Source of the DNA: Deltaproteobacteria bacterium
Lineage (GTDB): Bacteria > Desulfobacterota > Desulfarculia > Adiutricales > Adiutricaceae
Assembly: GCA_031264185.1 (NCBI GenBank)
Contig: JAISEL010000122.1
Location: 1-48,458 of the forward strand
Length of the DNA stretch: 48,458 bases
Reading direction: 5' to 3'
This document shows, piece by piece, positions 16,548 through 25,506 of this stretch. Within the stretch, counting starts at the first letter, position 1. Every line of letters begins with the position of its first letter. Under the pieces are notes generated by a model that ran no database searches, was not told the DNA's origin, and saw only the letters and a program-made list of their open reading frames with translations. A program made the position numbers and the translations under genes.

Positions 16548-17342
16548 CTATTTAGTTTTATCTTCAAGAGTTTCTTCTCCGTCTGAAGACAGGCCCCAGG
16601 CAAAGAGCGCCCCGTTGGGCACGTCCGGCAGAAACCGGCTGCCGTAAACCAGAGCCTGAGTCTCTATCACCATTTCCGGCCAGTTTCCAAAGACGGCCCC
16701 AAAAGTTTTAAGCAGGCTTAAAGCCGTCGGCGTGACTGTCTCCCCGGCACTGTTAAGCCCTGTCACCCGAACCCCGCTTAAAAGATAGGCCACAGCCGGA
16801 GCCGGGGCTGGCAGGAGACCGTGGGCGGCCTTAATAACTCCGTCGCACAGCGGCAGTGGACCGCAGACAAAGAGATCAGGATTAAGGAGGTCAAAGAGGA
16901 TGGAAGAAAGACCCATATCCAGCAAACTGTCCATAGCGCCCACTTCATGGAAATGGACTTCCTGAGGTGTCTGGCCGTGAACAAAGGCCTCGGCTTCGGC
17001 CAGAAGCCTAAAAGACTCCAGAGTCAGTTCCCGGGCCAGTGGAGTCATATCGGCTGCCTCAAAAAACTGGGTAATGTCGGCTAAATGACGGTGTTCGTGT
17101 TCCTCGGGTAAATCCAGGTCCAAACCGTAACCCCTGATACTCTGGTGAGATCTGGTCACCAGTCGGACCCGGCCGGTTAAATGGGGCAGGTTCAGCTGGA
17201 CTAACAGCTTATCAAGATCATTTTTGGTAAGACCGGCCAGCTGAGCCAGTCCGGTCACCAGCATGTCCCCGGACAGGCCGGAATTGGGACGGATAACTAA
17301 GATTTTTTTAGAGCTTCGGGCAACTTTCGAATTTAAGACCAT
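16548..17342 (-). CDS. LarC-like nickel-insertion protein, N-terminal (LarC1) part only
   Basis: A 264-residue protein of the LarC/DUF111 family. It keeps the N-terminal SGLSGDML (near 21-28), a His-rich loop EEHEHRH, HFHEVGAMDSLLDM and a C-terminal TPTALSLL. In Lactobacillus LarC puts nickel into the pincer cofactor of lactate racemase, and the full protein of about 400 residues is made by frameshifting LarC1 into LarC2. Here the gene stops at the LarC1 boundary and pyrR begins 25 bases later, so no LarC2 is encoded. No larA, larB or larE lies in the window. It may be a stand-alone metal-binding protein. Confidence 0.75.
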   Translation of the reverse strand: MVLNSKVARSSKKILVIRPNSGLSGDMLVTGLAQLAGLTKNDLDKLLVQLNLPHLTGRVRLVTRSHQSIRGYGLDLDLPEEHEHRHLADITQFFEAADMTPLARELTLESFRLLAEAEAFVHGQTPQEVHFHEVGAMDSLLDMGLSSILFDLLNPDLFVCGPLPLCDGVIKAAHGLLPAPAPAVAYLLSGVRVTGLNSAGETVTPTALSLLKTFGAVFGNWPEMVIETQALVYGSRFLPDVPNGALFAWGLSSDGEETLEDKTK

Positions 17343-17394
17343 TAAATGCCGTAATTTCAGGTCATTGACCTTTTAATTGGTCCAAAACGGGCCG

Positions 17395-17433
17395 AAAAAA
17401 TAAAATGGAGCCCTGGATAATTAAAAGGCTCCA
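17395..17433 (-). terminator. Rho-independent terminator after corC
   Basis: On the minus strand TGGAGCC (17427-17433) pairs with GGCTCCA (17406-17412) and is followed by TTTTATTTTTT. It lies about 90 bases beyond the corC-like stop and should end the FHA-protein/corC transcript. Confidence 0.8.
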
Positions 17434-17519
17434 ATAGGCCGCCAAAAGAGGCCAAATTATTCTACAGTATTAATGTAAGGCTGACAATGAAAAAGGCTTG
17501 AATTAATTTTTAATCCGGT

Positions 17520-18365
17520 CTAATCCAGAGCTTCTTTCAGGCGGATTTCCACCTGATCGACTTTGCGGTTGTCAGCAGCCCGGATATGGAAAACATAGTC
17601 CTGAAATTGGATCTGTTCGTTTTTTAAAGGCACCCGGCTGACCTGATCGGTCAGAAAGCCGCCTAAAGTCTCATAGTCGCCTTCCGGGAGGGGATTTATG
17701 AGTTTGTCGTTTAAGTCCGAGATACTGGTCTGACCGGTGGCCAGAAAAATGCCCGGGGACAGTTCCCGGATGTTTTCTTCCTCTTCCTGGTCGTATTCAT
17801 CATGGATATCGCCGATGATTTCCTCAATAATATCTTCCATGGTCACAAGACCGGCCGTACCGCCGTACTCGTCTAAAACAATGGCCAGATGATTTTTGCG
17901 GTGCCGGAGTTCATTCAGTATTTCCACGATTTTGCGGTTGCCGTGAACCAAAGTGATGGGCCGGATCAGCTCCGGAGGCAGGGGCTGTTCTGAATCCCCG
18001 CCCCAGTGGCCCAGAAGATCCCTGACCATCAGAAAGCCCGCAATATGGTCCAGATCGCCGTGAAAAACCGGCAGTCTGGAGTAGCCCTCCTCTCTGGCCA
18101 GCTGAATCACCTGGCCGATAGTCGCTTTCCGGTCAATGCCAACGACAGCAATGCGGGGGGTCATGATCTGTCTGGCCACAGTCTCATTGAAATCAAAGAT
18201 ACTTTGGATCATTTCACCGGAGATTTTATTTATGGTTCCGGCTTCGGCGCCCTGATCCAAAAGATCGGTTATTTCTTCCTCAATCTTAGCCGGGGAAAGG
18301 GAATTCCTGCGAAAAGGCCTAAACAGCCAGGCCAGAATTCCCTGTTTCGATGTGCCATCATCCAA
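17520..18365 (-). CDS. CorC/HlyC family CBS-domain protein
   Basis: A 281-residue protein with two CBS domains (about 65-190; QIMTPRIAVV and NHLAIVLDEYGGTAGLVT) and a C-terminal CorC/HlyC transporter-associated domain. The acidic stretch EYDQEEEE lies between them. It lacks the N-terminal DUF21 membrane segment, so it is the short soluble CorC (YbeX-like) type, linked to magnesium/cobalt efflux and, in other bacteria, to ribosome-associated functions. The start is TTG, with AAGGAG ten bases before it. It follows the FHA protein by 40 bases and probably shares its transcript. Confidence 0.87.
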   Translation of the reverse strand: MDDGTSKQGILAWLFRPFRRNSLSPAKIEEEITDLLDQGAEAGTINKISGEMIQSIFDFNETVARQIMTPRIAVVGIDRKATIGQVIQLAREEGYSRLPVFHGDLDHIAGFLMVRDLLGHWGGDSEQPLPPELIRPITLVHGNRKIVEILNELRHRKNHLAIVLDEYGGTAGLVTMEDIIEEIIGDIHDEYDQEEEENIRELSPGIFLATGQTSISDLNDKLINPLPEGDYETLGGFLTDQVSRVPLKNEQIQFQDYVFHIRAADNRKVDQVEIRLKEALD

Positions 18366-18405
18366 TGGTGGCCGACTCCTTGGGTTAGAGGTTAAAAGAC
18401 CCGCC

Positions 18406-20328
18406 TTAAACCGGAACTCTCTGTTCGTCGGGTGGCAGCGGGATTTGGCCCGGAGTGACGACCGGGCTGTAGGGAGCGGAGGACTGATAATCCAGAGGAT
18501 CCAAGCCGTAAGTCCTGGACTTTATAATAACATCCTCCGGAGAGAGATTTAATAGCCCGGCCACCATCTCAATGTCTCCGGCCTGACAAGCCAGAGCCTT
18601 CAGAAGGATATAGCGTTCTGCCTCGCCCAAAGGAGAATCGACCGGGATCTCTCCGTGGCTGAAAACTTCCATCGCCAGACGCAGATGACCCGGCAGAGCA
18701 TCGGTCACTACATGGCCGCTGCGGGTAAAATGGGCCAGAAGGGCGCATTCGCTTCGAAGCTCGGAAATATTGCCCGGCCAGGGGTAAGCTCTTAAGCATT
18801 CCAAAGCCGAGTGGTCAATGGAATCAAAGGGCAGACCCAGATGGCGGGCAGACTTGGTCAGAAAACTGTTGACCAGGCCTTCAATGTCGTTTTTAGTCTC
18901 TCTTAAAGGCGGCAGATATAGATTTACCCTGGTCAGGCGGGCGTAGAGATCTTCCCGGAAAGAGCCGTTTTCAACTTTTTCGTGGAGTTTAGCCGAGGAG
19001 GAGGTAATGAACCGGGTCGATATGTTTCGGGAGAAACGCGAGCCGACCGGATAGATAAGGCCTTCTTCCAAAGCCATGAGAATGCTTTTCTGGGCGTTCT
19101 GGGTCAGGTACTCAATGTGCCTCAAAAAGATGCTTCCGCTGTCGGCTAAAGCAATGAGTCCCAGATGATTGTCATTGGCATCTTCCTGGCCGAACAGCAT
19201 TCTGTCCATTTGGGACGGGGGCATGTCCGACAGGGTCACAATAACCAGACGGCCGTTTTTTCTGGGGCTTTGCTGGTGAATATGTTTAGCCAGACTGGTT
19301 TTGTCCGTCCCGACCTCACCGGTCAGAAAGACCGGATCTTCGTCTTGGGCCACGTGAGAGGCGGTGGAAAAGACGATTTTAACCTGAGTGTCCCTGGTGG
19401 CGATATCGGACAGCAGATCATCGCTGGCCGAGGCCATCTGGATCTTTTCCTTGTCCAGTTCATCCTGGGCCACCGCATTGACTAAAAAGGGACTGAAAAT
19501 CTGAGCGACCATGGCGGCCAGATTTAAATCCGGCTCCTCCAAGGGATTTATATTATTTTCAATATACAAAAGGCCGACGCTTTTGGGATCAGAGCCGTAG
19601 ACCGGTACAAGAATGCAGTTCTGTTTCAGCTGGCCCACATGGCGGTTGCCGGAATTAAAATCCAGTTCCGTGATTATTCTGGGCCAGATAAGCGCCTGAC
19701 CTTCTTCCACCACCCGGTTGTAAGGTACGTGAGACAGTAAAAGTCTTTTGTCTTCCGGGTAGGACACATATGAACTCATTTGCCGCCCCCCGGAACCGCC
19801 CGGCCAGAGGATGGACACTGACGTGGCGCCGAGGTGTTCAGTCAAAAAAGCTATTATTGTTTTATTGATTCCACCGACGGCCGAGCGGCACAGGGCGCCG
19901 GATAAACCGGCGGCCAGAGCGGCCTGCTCGGCGGTCAGGGAAGCGGCAGCTTCCGAAGCCGGCCGACTGACCAGATTCTGATGACTCTCATTGACTGAGT
20001 TTAAAATCAGAGAGGCCGGAGCCGATCCGGTGATGATATCCAGATAAGGATCAAATATGAAGATTTCCTGGCCGATTTTGATGCAGTCAAAACTTTTCAG
20101 TCTGGTTTGGAGAGTTATAGGCAGATCATTGACTAAAGTGCCATTGGTACTGTTTAGATCAACAATAAAATAGTTATCGTCGATTTTAGAGATCTCAGCG
20201 TGGTTTCTGGACGCACTCCGGTCGAAGAGGATCAGGTCGCAGTCGGAAGAGCGACCCAGGACCGTCTTTTCCTTGAGGGTTACCCGAAAACCCAGTCTGT
20301 CCTCACGAAAAGCTACAAGCTCTGACAT
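18406..20328 (-). CDS. FHA-GAF protein with degenerate sigma-54-activator AAA+ domain
   Basis: A 640-residue protein. An FHA domain (1-95; GRSSDCDL, SRNHAEI, NSTNGT) binds phosphothreonine. A GAF-like region (about 140-285) follows, then an NtrC-type AAA+ domain (about 315-550; FREDLYARL at 457-465, WPGN at 517-520) and a Fis-like HTH (about 570-608). The AAA+ module is broken at key points. Walker A is GEVGTDKT (337-344) with Asp342 in place of Gly, the Walker B acidic pair is Arg403-His404, and the GAFTGA loop that contacts sigma-54 is absent. It should neither hydrolyse ATP normally nor activate sigma-54. It may act as a phosphopeptide-responsive DNA-binding regulator. Confidence 0.85.
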   Translation of the reverse strand: MSELVAFREDRLGFRVTLKEKTVLGRSSDCDLILFDRSASRNHAEISKIDDNYFIVDLNSTNGTLVNDLPITLQTRLKSFDCIKIGQEIFIFDPYLDIITGSAPASLILNSVNESHQNLVSRPASEAAASLTAEQAALAAGLSGALCRSAVGGINKTIIAFLTEHLGATSVSILWPGGSGGRQMSSYVSYPEDKRLLLSHVPYNRVVEEGQALIWPRIITELDFNSGNRHVGQLKQNCILVPVYGSDPKSVGLLYIENNINPLEEPDLNLAAMVAQIFSPFLVNAVAQDELDKEKIQMASASDDLLSDIATRDTQVKIVFSTASHVAQDEDPVFLTGEVGTDKTSLAKHIHQQSPRKNGRLVIVTLSDMPPSQMDRMLFGQEDANDNHLGLIALADSGSIFLRHIEYLTQNAQKSILMALEEGLIYPVGSRFSRNISTRFITSSSAKLHEKVENGSFREDLYARLTRVNLYLPPLRETKNDIEGLVNSFLTKSARHLGLPFDSIDHSALECLRAYPWPGNISELRSECALLAHFTRSGHVVTDALPGHLRLAMEVFSHGEIPVDSPLGEAERYILLKALACQAGDIEMVAGLLNLSPEDVIIKSRTYGLDPLDYQSSAPYSPVVTPGQIPLPPDEQRVPV

Positions 20329-21130
20329 GGCCCCTATTTCCTCAACTTAGCCTCCTCAAAAAAGGAGACCTAAATAAACCAAAGACCTAAAACCAAAAAC
20401 ATCAAAGCCAGACTTTAAAAAAATAAAGCCTCTTCAACTGGCTCAGTAAAATATCACTGCCAGTATTTCAGAAATCATCTGTAAAGTCAATGACCCTAAT
20501 AATAGTTTATTCGGCCCTTTTGGGTTTAAATAAAAATAACCTGGATAATTATGATTCAAGAGTTTTTAAATATATTTACAAATTTTTTACTTGACAGATA
20601 GCTGAAACTACTAGTAAATTTTAACTTTTTCTAATACCAGGCAATAAAGCTTAATCAACCGGCCGCCTTTGGGCCCGAAAAAGGCCTGGAGCCGTCTGGC
20701 CGCAGCCTCTCAAATTGGTCATATTACAGAAAATAATATATCTTGCTGTTTACATTATTTATACTGCTAAAATATTTAATAATAACTTAATTATAATTTT
20801 TATGGTAAACAGACAGCTAATTTTTTGTTTCAGGCCCGGACTTTTTGTCGGACCCGCCTGATTATGTTATATTTTACTTGAGCCTGAATTCAGGGCTTGA
20901 TTCCGGTGCGCCTTTTGGTTCTTATTTTTTTGGAGCAGGTTTTTTTAGTCAGTAAAGAAGCCGTGAGACTGAGGGAATAATTGTCTTACTGTCTTTGAAA
21001 GATATTGCGAAAGACATAATGTTCTTAAGTCTTGGTTTTTTCAGGCCTTTCTAAGTTCATATTTTCTGGCAGCCAAAAACTTCTGATCCTTTAGCGCCGT
21101 AAATTATCTGGGGTTTTTGGGGGTGAATTG
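20329..21130. other. Long AT-rich intergenic region
   Basis: No supported gene between divergent genes. TTGACA at about 20592 followed by an AT-rich region is a possible promoter, but the -10 box is weak. Bases 20730-20810 are very AT-rich. Confidence 0.45.
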
Positions 21131-21934
21131 ATGAAGGATATTCCGGCCATACTGCCTGTTTTGGACGATTTTGTCTTCCGGCTTATCTTTGCTGATCCGG
21201 AAAACCCCCAAATTCTGGCCAAATTTATTCGGGCTTTAATGCCAGAGGCGGCTAAGTTCATGAAGGATCTGTCCGTAATTGACCCGAGATTCAATCTGGA
21301 GAATGAACCCGTCAGAACCGGTCTGGTCAGCGCTTTAGTCACCACTGATCTGGAGCTGGTCTATAATATCGAAATTATTGTCTCGGCCGATCCTTTGGAG
21401 CGGGTTGACGCCCTGGTTTACTCCAAAAGCCGCCAGGTCAGAAGGATGTTCCAGTGTCTGCCAGCAGCCTGGCTGAAGAGTCTGGTCACAACTATCTTTA
21501 TTGCCGATTACCCTTTAACTCAGGATGCCAGTCATTTTATTAACCGGGTGGATTTTGAGCTGGCTAACCGGGCCCAGGGAGGGGAAATTAAAGCTTCCGG
21601 GGCCTTATGGTCATACGAACTGCCCAATATGCCGGAAAATTATGATGAGCCAGTTCTGGTAAGCTGGCTGAGCTTTTTAAAAGCTAAAACTCAGGAAGAG
21701 CTGAACCGTTTAGTCAAAATTAACACTGACCTCCGCGAACCGGTCGAACTTCTTCTGGCAAAAAGTTCTGACCCTAAAACCCGCCGGCTTTATGGTGACT
21801 GGCACCGGGCCAATGACGACCGGATGTTGGAACTGTACCGGACCAAAAGTCCCGGTGAACTCTGGCCGGAAGCGGTCAAGCTTTTTTCTGCCTGCTCTTC
21901 CGGCGGTAATAAAGGGCCCCAGACCCGCCACTAA
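21131..21934 (+). CDS. Rpn-like PD-(D/E)XK family protein
   Basis: A 267-residue protein of the Rpn/PDDEXK_2 type: LPVLDDFVFRLIF and a core strand ELVYNIEI. The usual E-x-Q signature reads Glu81-Ile-Ile83, so the conserved Gln is missing and nuclease activity is doubtful. The Asp of the pair is probably Asp73. Its length is close to the family's usual 250-300 residues and the frame is undamaged. The ATG at 21131 is preferred because GGGGGTG lies about ten bases upstream; an adjacent TTG at 21128 is possible. It stands alone between long intergenic stretches. It belongs to a different subgroup from the Rpn gene at 9777. Confidence 0.75.
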   Translation: MKDIPAILPVLDDFVFRLIFADPENPQILAKFIRALMPEAAKFMKDLSVIDPRFNLENEPVRTGLVSALVTTDLELVYNIEIIVSADPLERVDALVYSKSRQVRRMFQCLPAAWLKSLVTTIFIADYPLTQDASHFINRVDFELANRAQGGEIKASGALWSYELPNMPENYDEPVLVSWLSFLKAKTQEELNRLVKINTDLREPVELLLAKSSDPKTRRLYGDWHRANDDRMLELYRTKSPGELWPEAVKLFSACSSGGNKGPQTRH

Positions 21935-22414
21935 ATGACTTATATTCCAAAGATCCAAAATATACTTGTTTTTACAACCATGGACCATTAAAATAGCGAC
22001 AGGTCTGCCGGGGCTAAAAAATCCTCCGGCTGAGATTTTTCGTGAACAGGTTTTTTATGAATAAACACCCCCACAATATGCCGAAGGCCCGGAAAATCAA
22101 ACCGGCGGCGCGTCTGTCTCCGAAAAACCCGAATCCCGCCGACACTATGCACGTCTCGGTCTATATAAAACCAGGGGTTAAAGTATCATCTGCCATGGGT
22201 CGGCTGGAGGATAAAGGCCTGGCCGTCACCGAACCTCTGGACCTGAAACCGATAGTTGACAGCTCGAACACCCCAGCTGCAGCTGATGAAGACAAAATTC
22301 TGGATATTTTTTCCTGAAAACTGTTTTTTGTCTGCTGGCGTTTTTTCCCCGGCCGGACGGGACATTTGTGAGCCAAATTCCGGCTGTTTCTAGTTTAAAG
22401 AAAAGTAACCGTTC
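21935..22414. other. Intergenic stretch with one doubtful small frame
   Basis: A frame at 22042-22317 (91 codons) has no Shine-Dalgarno and no recognisable domain. It is more GC-rich than typical spacers here, so it could be an unrecognised small protein or a decayed piece of a gene. I give it no independent call. Confidence 0.3.
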
Positions 22415-22790
22415 CCATGCTGCCGGACGCCTTACTCCTGATGTCTGAAGAAACAAAAATGCTGCGGTGTGCAAGGATAAAGATTGCATTGCTGAGATGA
22501 AAACCGCTGAAGACAGCCGAGCGGCTTTTTCGGCCGCCCAATCGGGCTAGCCGGGATCCGGGAGCATGATTACAGAGGCTGTGCCAAAAATCCCATCCTT
22601 GGTTATTTTGCCCGGTGATTTTGAAAAACGCAACATCGCGGCCTGGGTCTTCAGAAAAAAGGGCAGACTTATGATCTTAACAATCTGGTTTTCTTCCGGC
22701 TGTCTTTTCCGTAAAGCAAGTCAGGCTCTCTGTGACAGCCTTCTTATCGGAACCTGGAGGCCTGGAAAATGTCCGCGAAAGATTACTGAA
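22415..22790 (+). pseudogene. 3' remnant of an AAA-ATPase-like / PD-(D/E)XK nuclease gene
   Basis: The DNA aligns with the reverse complement of about 25510-25830, the 3' end of the pseudogene at 25507-27391. Both read EMKTA-DS-AA..., then NPI, then RGL-L and K-G before the end. Here several stops and frameshifts break the frame, for example after SAAQSG. It therefore is the C-terminal fragment of a second family member in opposite orientation. Confidence 0.75.
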
Positions 22791-22905
22791 AAGTAAATTT
22801 TAATATTTTTGCAAATTAGTCGTTTTTATCGTACAATTCTATATATTTATAGTAAATTAGAGTCACTCTTCTCCTGACAAAAAAAATAAGCGGCTAAAAA
22901 ACTCT

Positions 22906-23403
22906 ATGTCCCAAAAACTCATCCTCCACGATCTGGACAATCCTCCCCGGGACTGGACTAAGCCGGAAACTGTGGTCTGGTCAGCCAAACCAAAGATCAG
23001 GCCCTGTCTGGGCTGTTTCGGCTGCTGGGTTAAAACTCCGGGGCAGTGCGTAATTAACGACCGGGGCCGGGAAATGCCCTCTCTGCTGGGAAACGCGGGG
23101 GAGATTATTTTTATAAGCCGCCTCGTTTTCGGGCACCTGTCGCCGGAGGTCAAGACGGTTATAGAGCGGAGTCTGGCCAGTCTTCTGCCTTTTATGATCA
23201 TTAAAAATGGCAGAATGGTTCACGAAGGCCGCCGGACGCATGATTTTAGTTTAAAGGGCGTCTTCTACGGACATAATTCTGAAGAAGCCAGAAGTTTAGC
23301 TGCCGATATCATAGCCGGCAATGCCTTAAATCTGGGAGCCCAGATCTGTGAGACCCTCTTTTTTAACAACTTACCTGAGCTTTTGGAGAAATTTTGTCCG
23401 TAG
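22906..23403 (+). CDS. Iron-sulfur flavoprotein-like NAD(P)H reductase
   Basis: A 165-residue protein of the NADPH-dependent FMN reductase/iron-sulfur flavoprotein group. The compact cysteine cluster at 34/37/40/48 (CLGCFGCW...GQC) resembles the 4Fe-4S motif of those proteins. The usual N-terminal GSPR-type flavin loop is not obvious, so the first strand may be divergent. It probably carries electrons or detoxifies O2 or peroxide in the cytoplasm. The next gene starts inside its last codons, giving a tight two-gene unit, and the two products may form a complex. There is no clear Shine-Dalgarno before the ATG. Confidence 0.7.
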   Translation: MSQKLILHDLDNPPRDWTKPETVVWSAKPKIRPCLGCFGCWVKTPGQCVINDRGREMPSLLGNAGEIIFISRLVFGHLSPEVKTVIERSLASLLPFMIIKNGRMVHEGRRTHDFSLKGVFYGHNSEEARSLAADIIAGNALNLGAQICETLFFNNLPELLEKFCP

Positions 23404-24047
23404 CTTTTATTTGCGGAAGTCCTAAAAAGTCCCGTCTTCCCAGTACCAGCTTAATGCTGCTTGATCGTTTGCGGGGGCTTTTAGACCAGTCCGAAGAGAT
23501 ACTGAGCGTGACCGGGGCCAATAATTTTGAGGAAATAAGTCCTCAAAGGATCGCATCCTCCCGGGCTCTGATTTTTTCTTGGCCTCTGTACGTGGACGGG
23601 CTGCCGGCCTGGCTGTTAAGCTACCTGGAAACCTTAGCCGAAACTATCGTTTCCGGACACCTCCAACAGGCCGGCCGGGTCTACGCTCTGGTTAACTGCG
23701 GCTTTTATGAGGCCAGGCTTAATTTACCGGCTGTCCGGGGATTAAAGCTTTTTGCCAAAACCGTAAACCTGAACTGGGGTCAGGCTCTGGCTCTGGGCGG
23801 CGGGGGCATGTACTCGTCTTTGCCTTCCGGGGTGGCGGCCGGACCATGGCCTTTTGGCCGTCTGACCCGGGCTCTTAAAATTCTGGGCCAAAATATTAAA
23901 GTCAGTCGATCGGGGGAAGATCTGTTGGTTGAGCCGTCCTTACCGCCCTGGCTGTACGCCTTTATGGCCAACCAAAGGTGGCGCCTCATGGCTTTAAAGG
24001 CTGGGGTGTTCGGGAAACTCAAAGACAAATGTCCGGAAGTAAAATAA
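23394..24047 (+). CDS. NAD(P)H-dependent flavin oxidoreductase (flavodoxin-like fold)
   Basis: A 217-residue protein. ICGSPKKSRLPSTS near the N-terminus is the flavin phosphate-binding loop, and SWPLYVDGLPAWL is the usual substrate-side motif of this fold. The start is TTG at 23394, overlapping the previous stop by ten bases, which implies translational coupling. A hydrophobic Gly-rich segment (LALGGGGMYSSL) lies in the middle. With the preceding iron-sulfur flavoprotein it probably forms a small redox pair. The substrate is unknown. Confidence 0.72.
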   Translation: MSVAFICGSPKKSRLPSTSLMLLDRLRGLLDQSEEILSVTGANNFEEISPQRIASSRALIFSWPLYVDGLPAWLLSYLETLAETIVSGHLQQAGRVYALVNCGFYEARLNLPAVRGLKLFAKTVNLNWGQALALGGGGMYSSLPSGVAAGPWPFGRLTRALKILGQNIKVSRSGEDLLVEPSLPPWLYAFMANQRWRLMALKAGVFGKLKDKCPEVK

Positions 24048-24063
24048 ACTGCAGAAGGTATGT

Positions 24064-24543
24064 ATGACATCCGAGCCCAACGGTCCCGTCGAACGCGGCG
24101 GTCCGAATGTTACGTTTAAGCGATTAAGTCCTGATCCGGACTGGCCTTTGCCGTCCTATGCCTCATCAGGGTCGGTGGGCCTGGATTTATCGGCTCATCT
24201 GACCGAACCCCTGACCTTCTCTCCCGGCCAGATTCAGCTCGTGCCGACGGGCTGGGCCGTGGCTCTGCCGGCCGGCTACGAAGGCCAAGTCAGACCCAGA
24301 AGCGGTCTGGCTTTAAGAAAAGGTCTGACTTTAATTAATTCCCCGGCCACTATAGACTGGGACTACCGAGGAGAGATTGCTCTGCCGATGATCAATTTAG
24401 GACACAAAACAGTGGTCGTTGAAAGAGGTGACCGGGTGGCTCAGATGGTCATTGCCAAAGTGGAAAAAGCAGTTTTAACCGTCAGCCAGTCACTGGAAGA
24501 TACCAGGAGGGGTTCAGGCGGTTTCGGCTCTACCGGCCGCTGA
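24064..24543 (+). CDS. dut: Deoxyuridine 5'-triphosphate nucleotidohydrolase
   Basis: A 159-residue trimeric-type dUTPase that converts dUTP to dUMP and pyrophosphate, keeping uracil out of DNA and feeding dTMP synthesis. All five motifs are visible: SVGLDLSA, VRPRSGLA, SPATIDWDYRGEI, RVAQMVI and the C-terminal P-loop-like RGSGGFGSTGR. AGAAGG seven bases before the ATG supports the start. An extension of about 15 residues precedes the core. It is followed one base later by the metallo-hydrolase gene. Confidence 0.95.
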   Translation: MTSEPNGPVERGGPNVTFKRLSPDPDWPLPSYASSGSVGLDLSAHLTEPLTFSPGQIQLVPTGWAVALPAGYEGQVRPRSGLALRKGLTLINSPATIDWDYRGEIALPMINLGHKTVVVERGDRVAQMVIAKVEKAVLTVSQSLEDTRRGSGGFGSTGR

Positions 24544-24544
24544 G

Positions 24545-25312
24545 ATGCGCTTTTGTCTGCTGGCCAGCGGCAGCCGGGGTAATGCTCTGTGGATAGAGGA
24601 AAATGACCGGGCTGTGGCCATTGATAACGGGCTTTCGGCCAAAGACTTCACGGCCCGGGCTTTCAGCCGGGGTTTAAAGCTTGATATTTTGCGGGACATT
24701 GCTGTAAGCCACGAACACTCCGACCATGTCCGGGGCATCGGGCCTCTGGCCAGGCGTTATCGGCTAAATGTCTGGGCCACGGATTTGACTGTTCAATCCG
24801 GCAAAGTCGAGCTGTCCGGGGTCCGGGTCAATTCCCTCAAATCTGGAGAAGAGCTTAGTTTGGGCACCTTAAAAATCCAGCCGGTCCCTGTCTCCCACGA
24901 CGCAGCTGAACCTGTGGGCTTTGTGATCCGAGGTCAGACCGGCTCTTTGGGAGTAGTGACCGATTTAGGGGTAGTGACTCATCAGATAAGAGACTGTTTC
25001 CAAAACCTCAATGCATTGATTCTTGAGTTCAATCACGACTTAAATCGGCTATTAGAAGGACCTTATCCTTATTACTTAAAGCAAAGAGTTAGAAGCAGAA
25101 CCGGCCATTTATCCAATGAGCAGGGAGCGGAACTGCTGGCCCAACTGTATCATCCGGATTTGAACCGGGTCATTCTTGGCCATCTGTCGGAAACTAACAA
25201 TACTCCTGAACTGGCTCTGGCCGCCGCCGGGGAGTGTTTAAGCCGACTGGGGGTCAGTCCTTTTCTTATGGCGGCGGCCCAGGATAAACCCACCCCGGTC
25301 TTTGACTTTTAA
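24545..25312 (+). CDS. Metallo-beta-lactamase-fold hydrolase, YycJ-like
   Basis: A 255-residue enzyme with the metal-binding motif SHEHSDH, a later His in PVSHDAAEP, Asp in GVVTDLG and a C-terminal LGHLSETN. The opening CLLASGSRGNALWIE is typical of the YycJ/WalJ branch, proposed to be a 5' exonuclease or phosphodiesterase. It should bind two zinc or manganese ions. The gene begins one base after dut and is probably translated with it. Confidence 0.88.
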   Translation: MRFCLLASGSRGNALWIEENDRAVAIDNGLSAKDFTARAFSRGLKLDILRDIAVSHEHSDHVRGIGPLARRYRLNVWATDLTVQSGKVELSGVRVNSLKSGEELSLGTLKIQPVPVSHDAAEPVGFVIRGQTGSLGVVTDLGVVTHQIRDCFQNLNALILEFNHDLNRLLEGPYPYYLKQRVRSRTGHLSNEQGAELLAQLYHPDLNRVILGHLSETNNTPELALAAAGECLSRLGVSPFLMAAAQDKPTPVFDF

Positions 25313-25506
25313 TCTGCGGCCCTGTTGCTGTAAACAATTTGCAGGCATTTTCGCGGGGTTTCAGGAGTCAAACAGTAAAGAAGTTTACAGAGCCTCTGGC
25401 CTGTCTTGAAGAAATGAGCGCCGGAGGGAGACTTCGAGCGATAAAGACACGAAGACTGGATTACGGCTTCTCTGCCCAGCTCTCTTCCTATTAGGGCAGC
25501 CTGATT

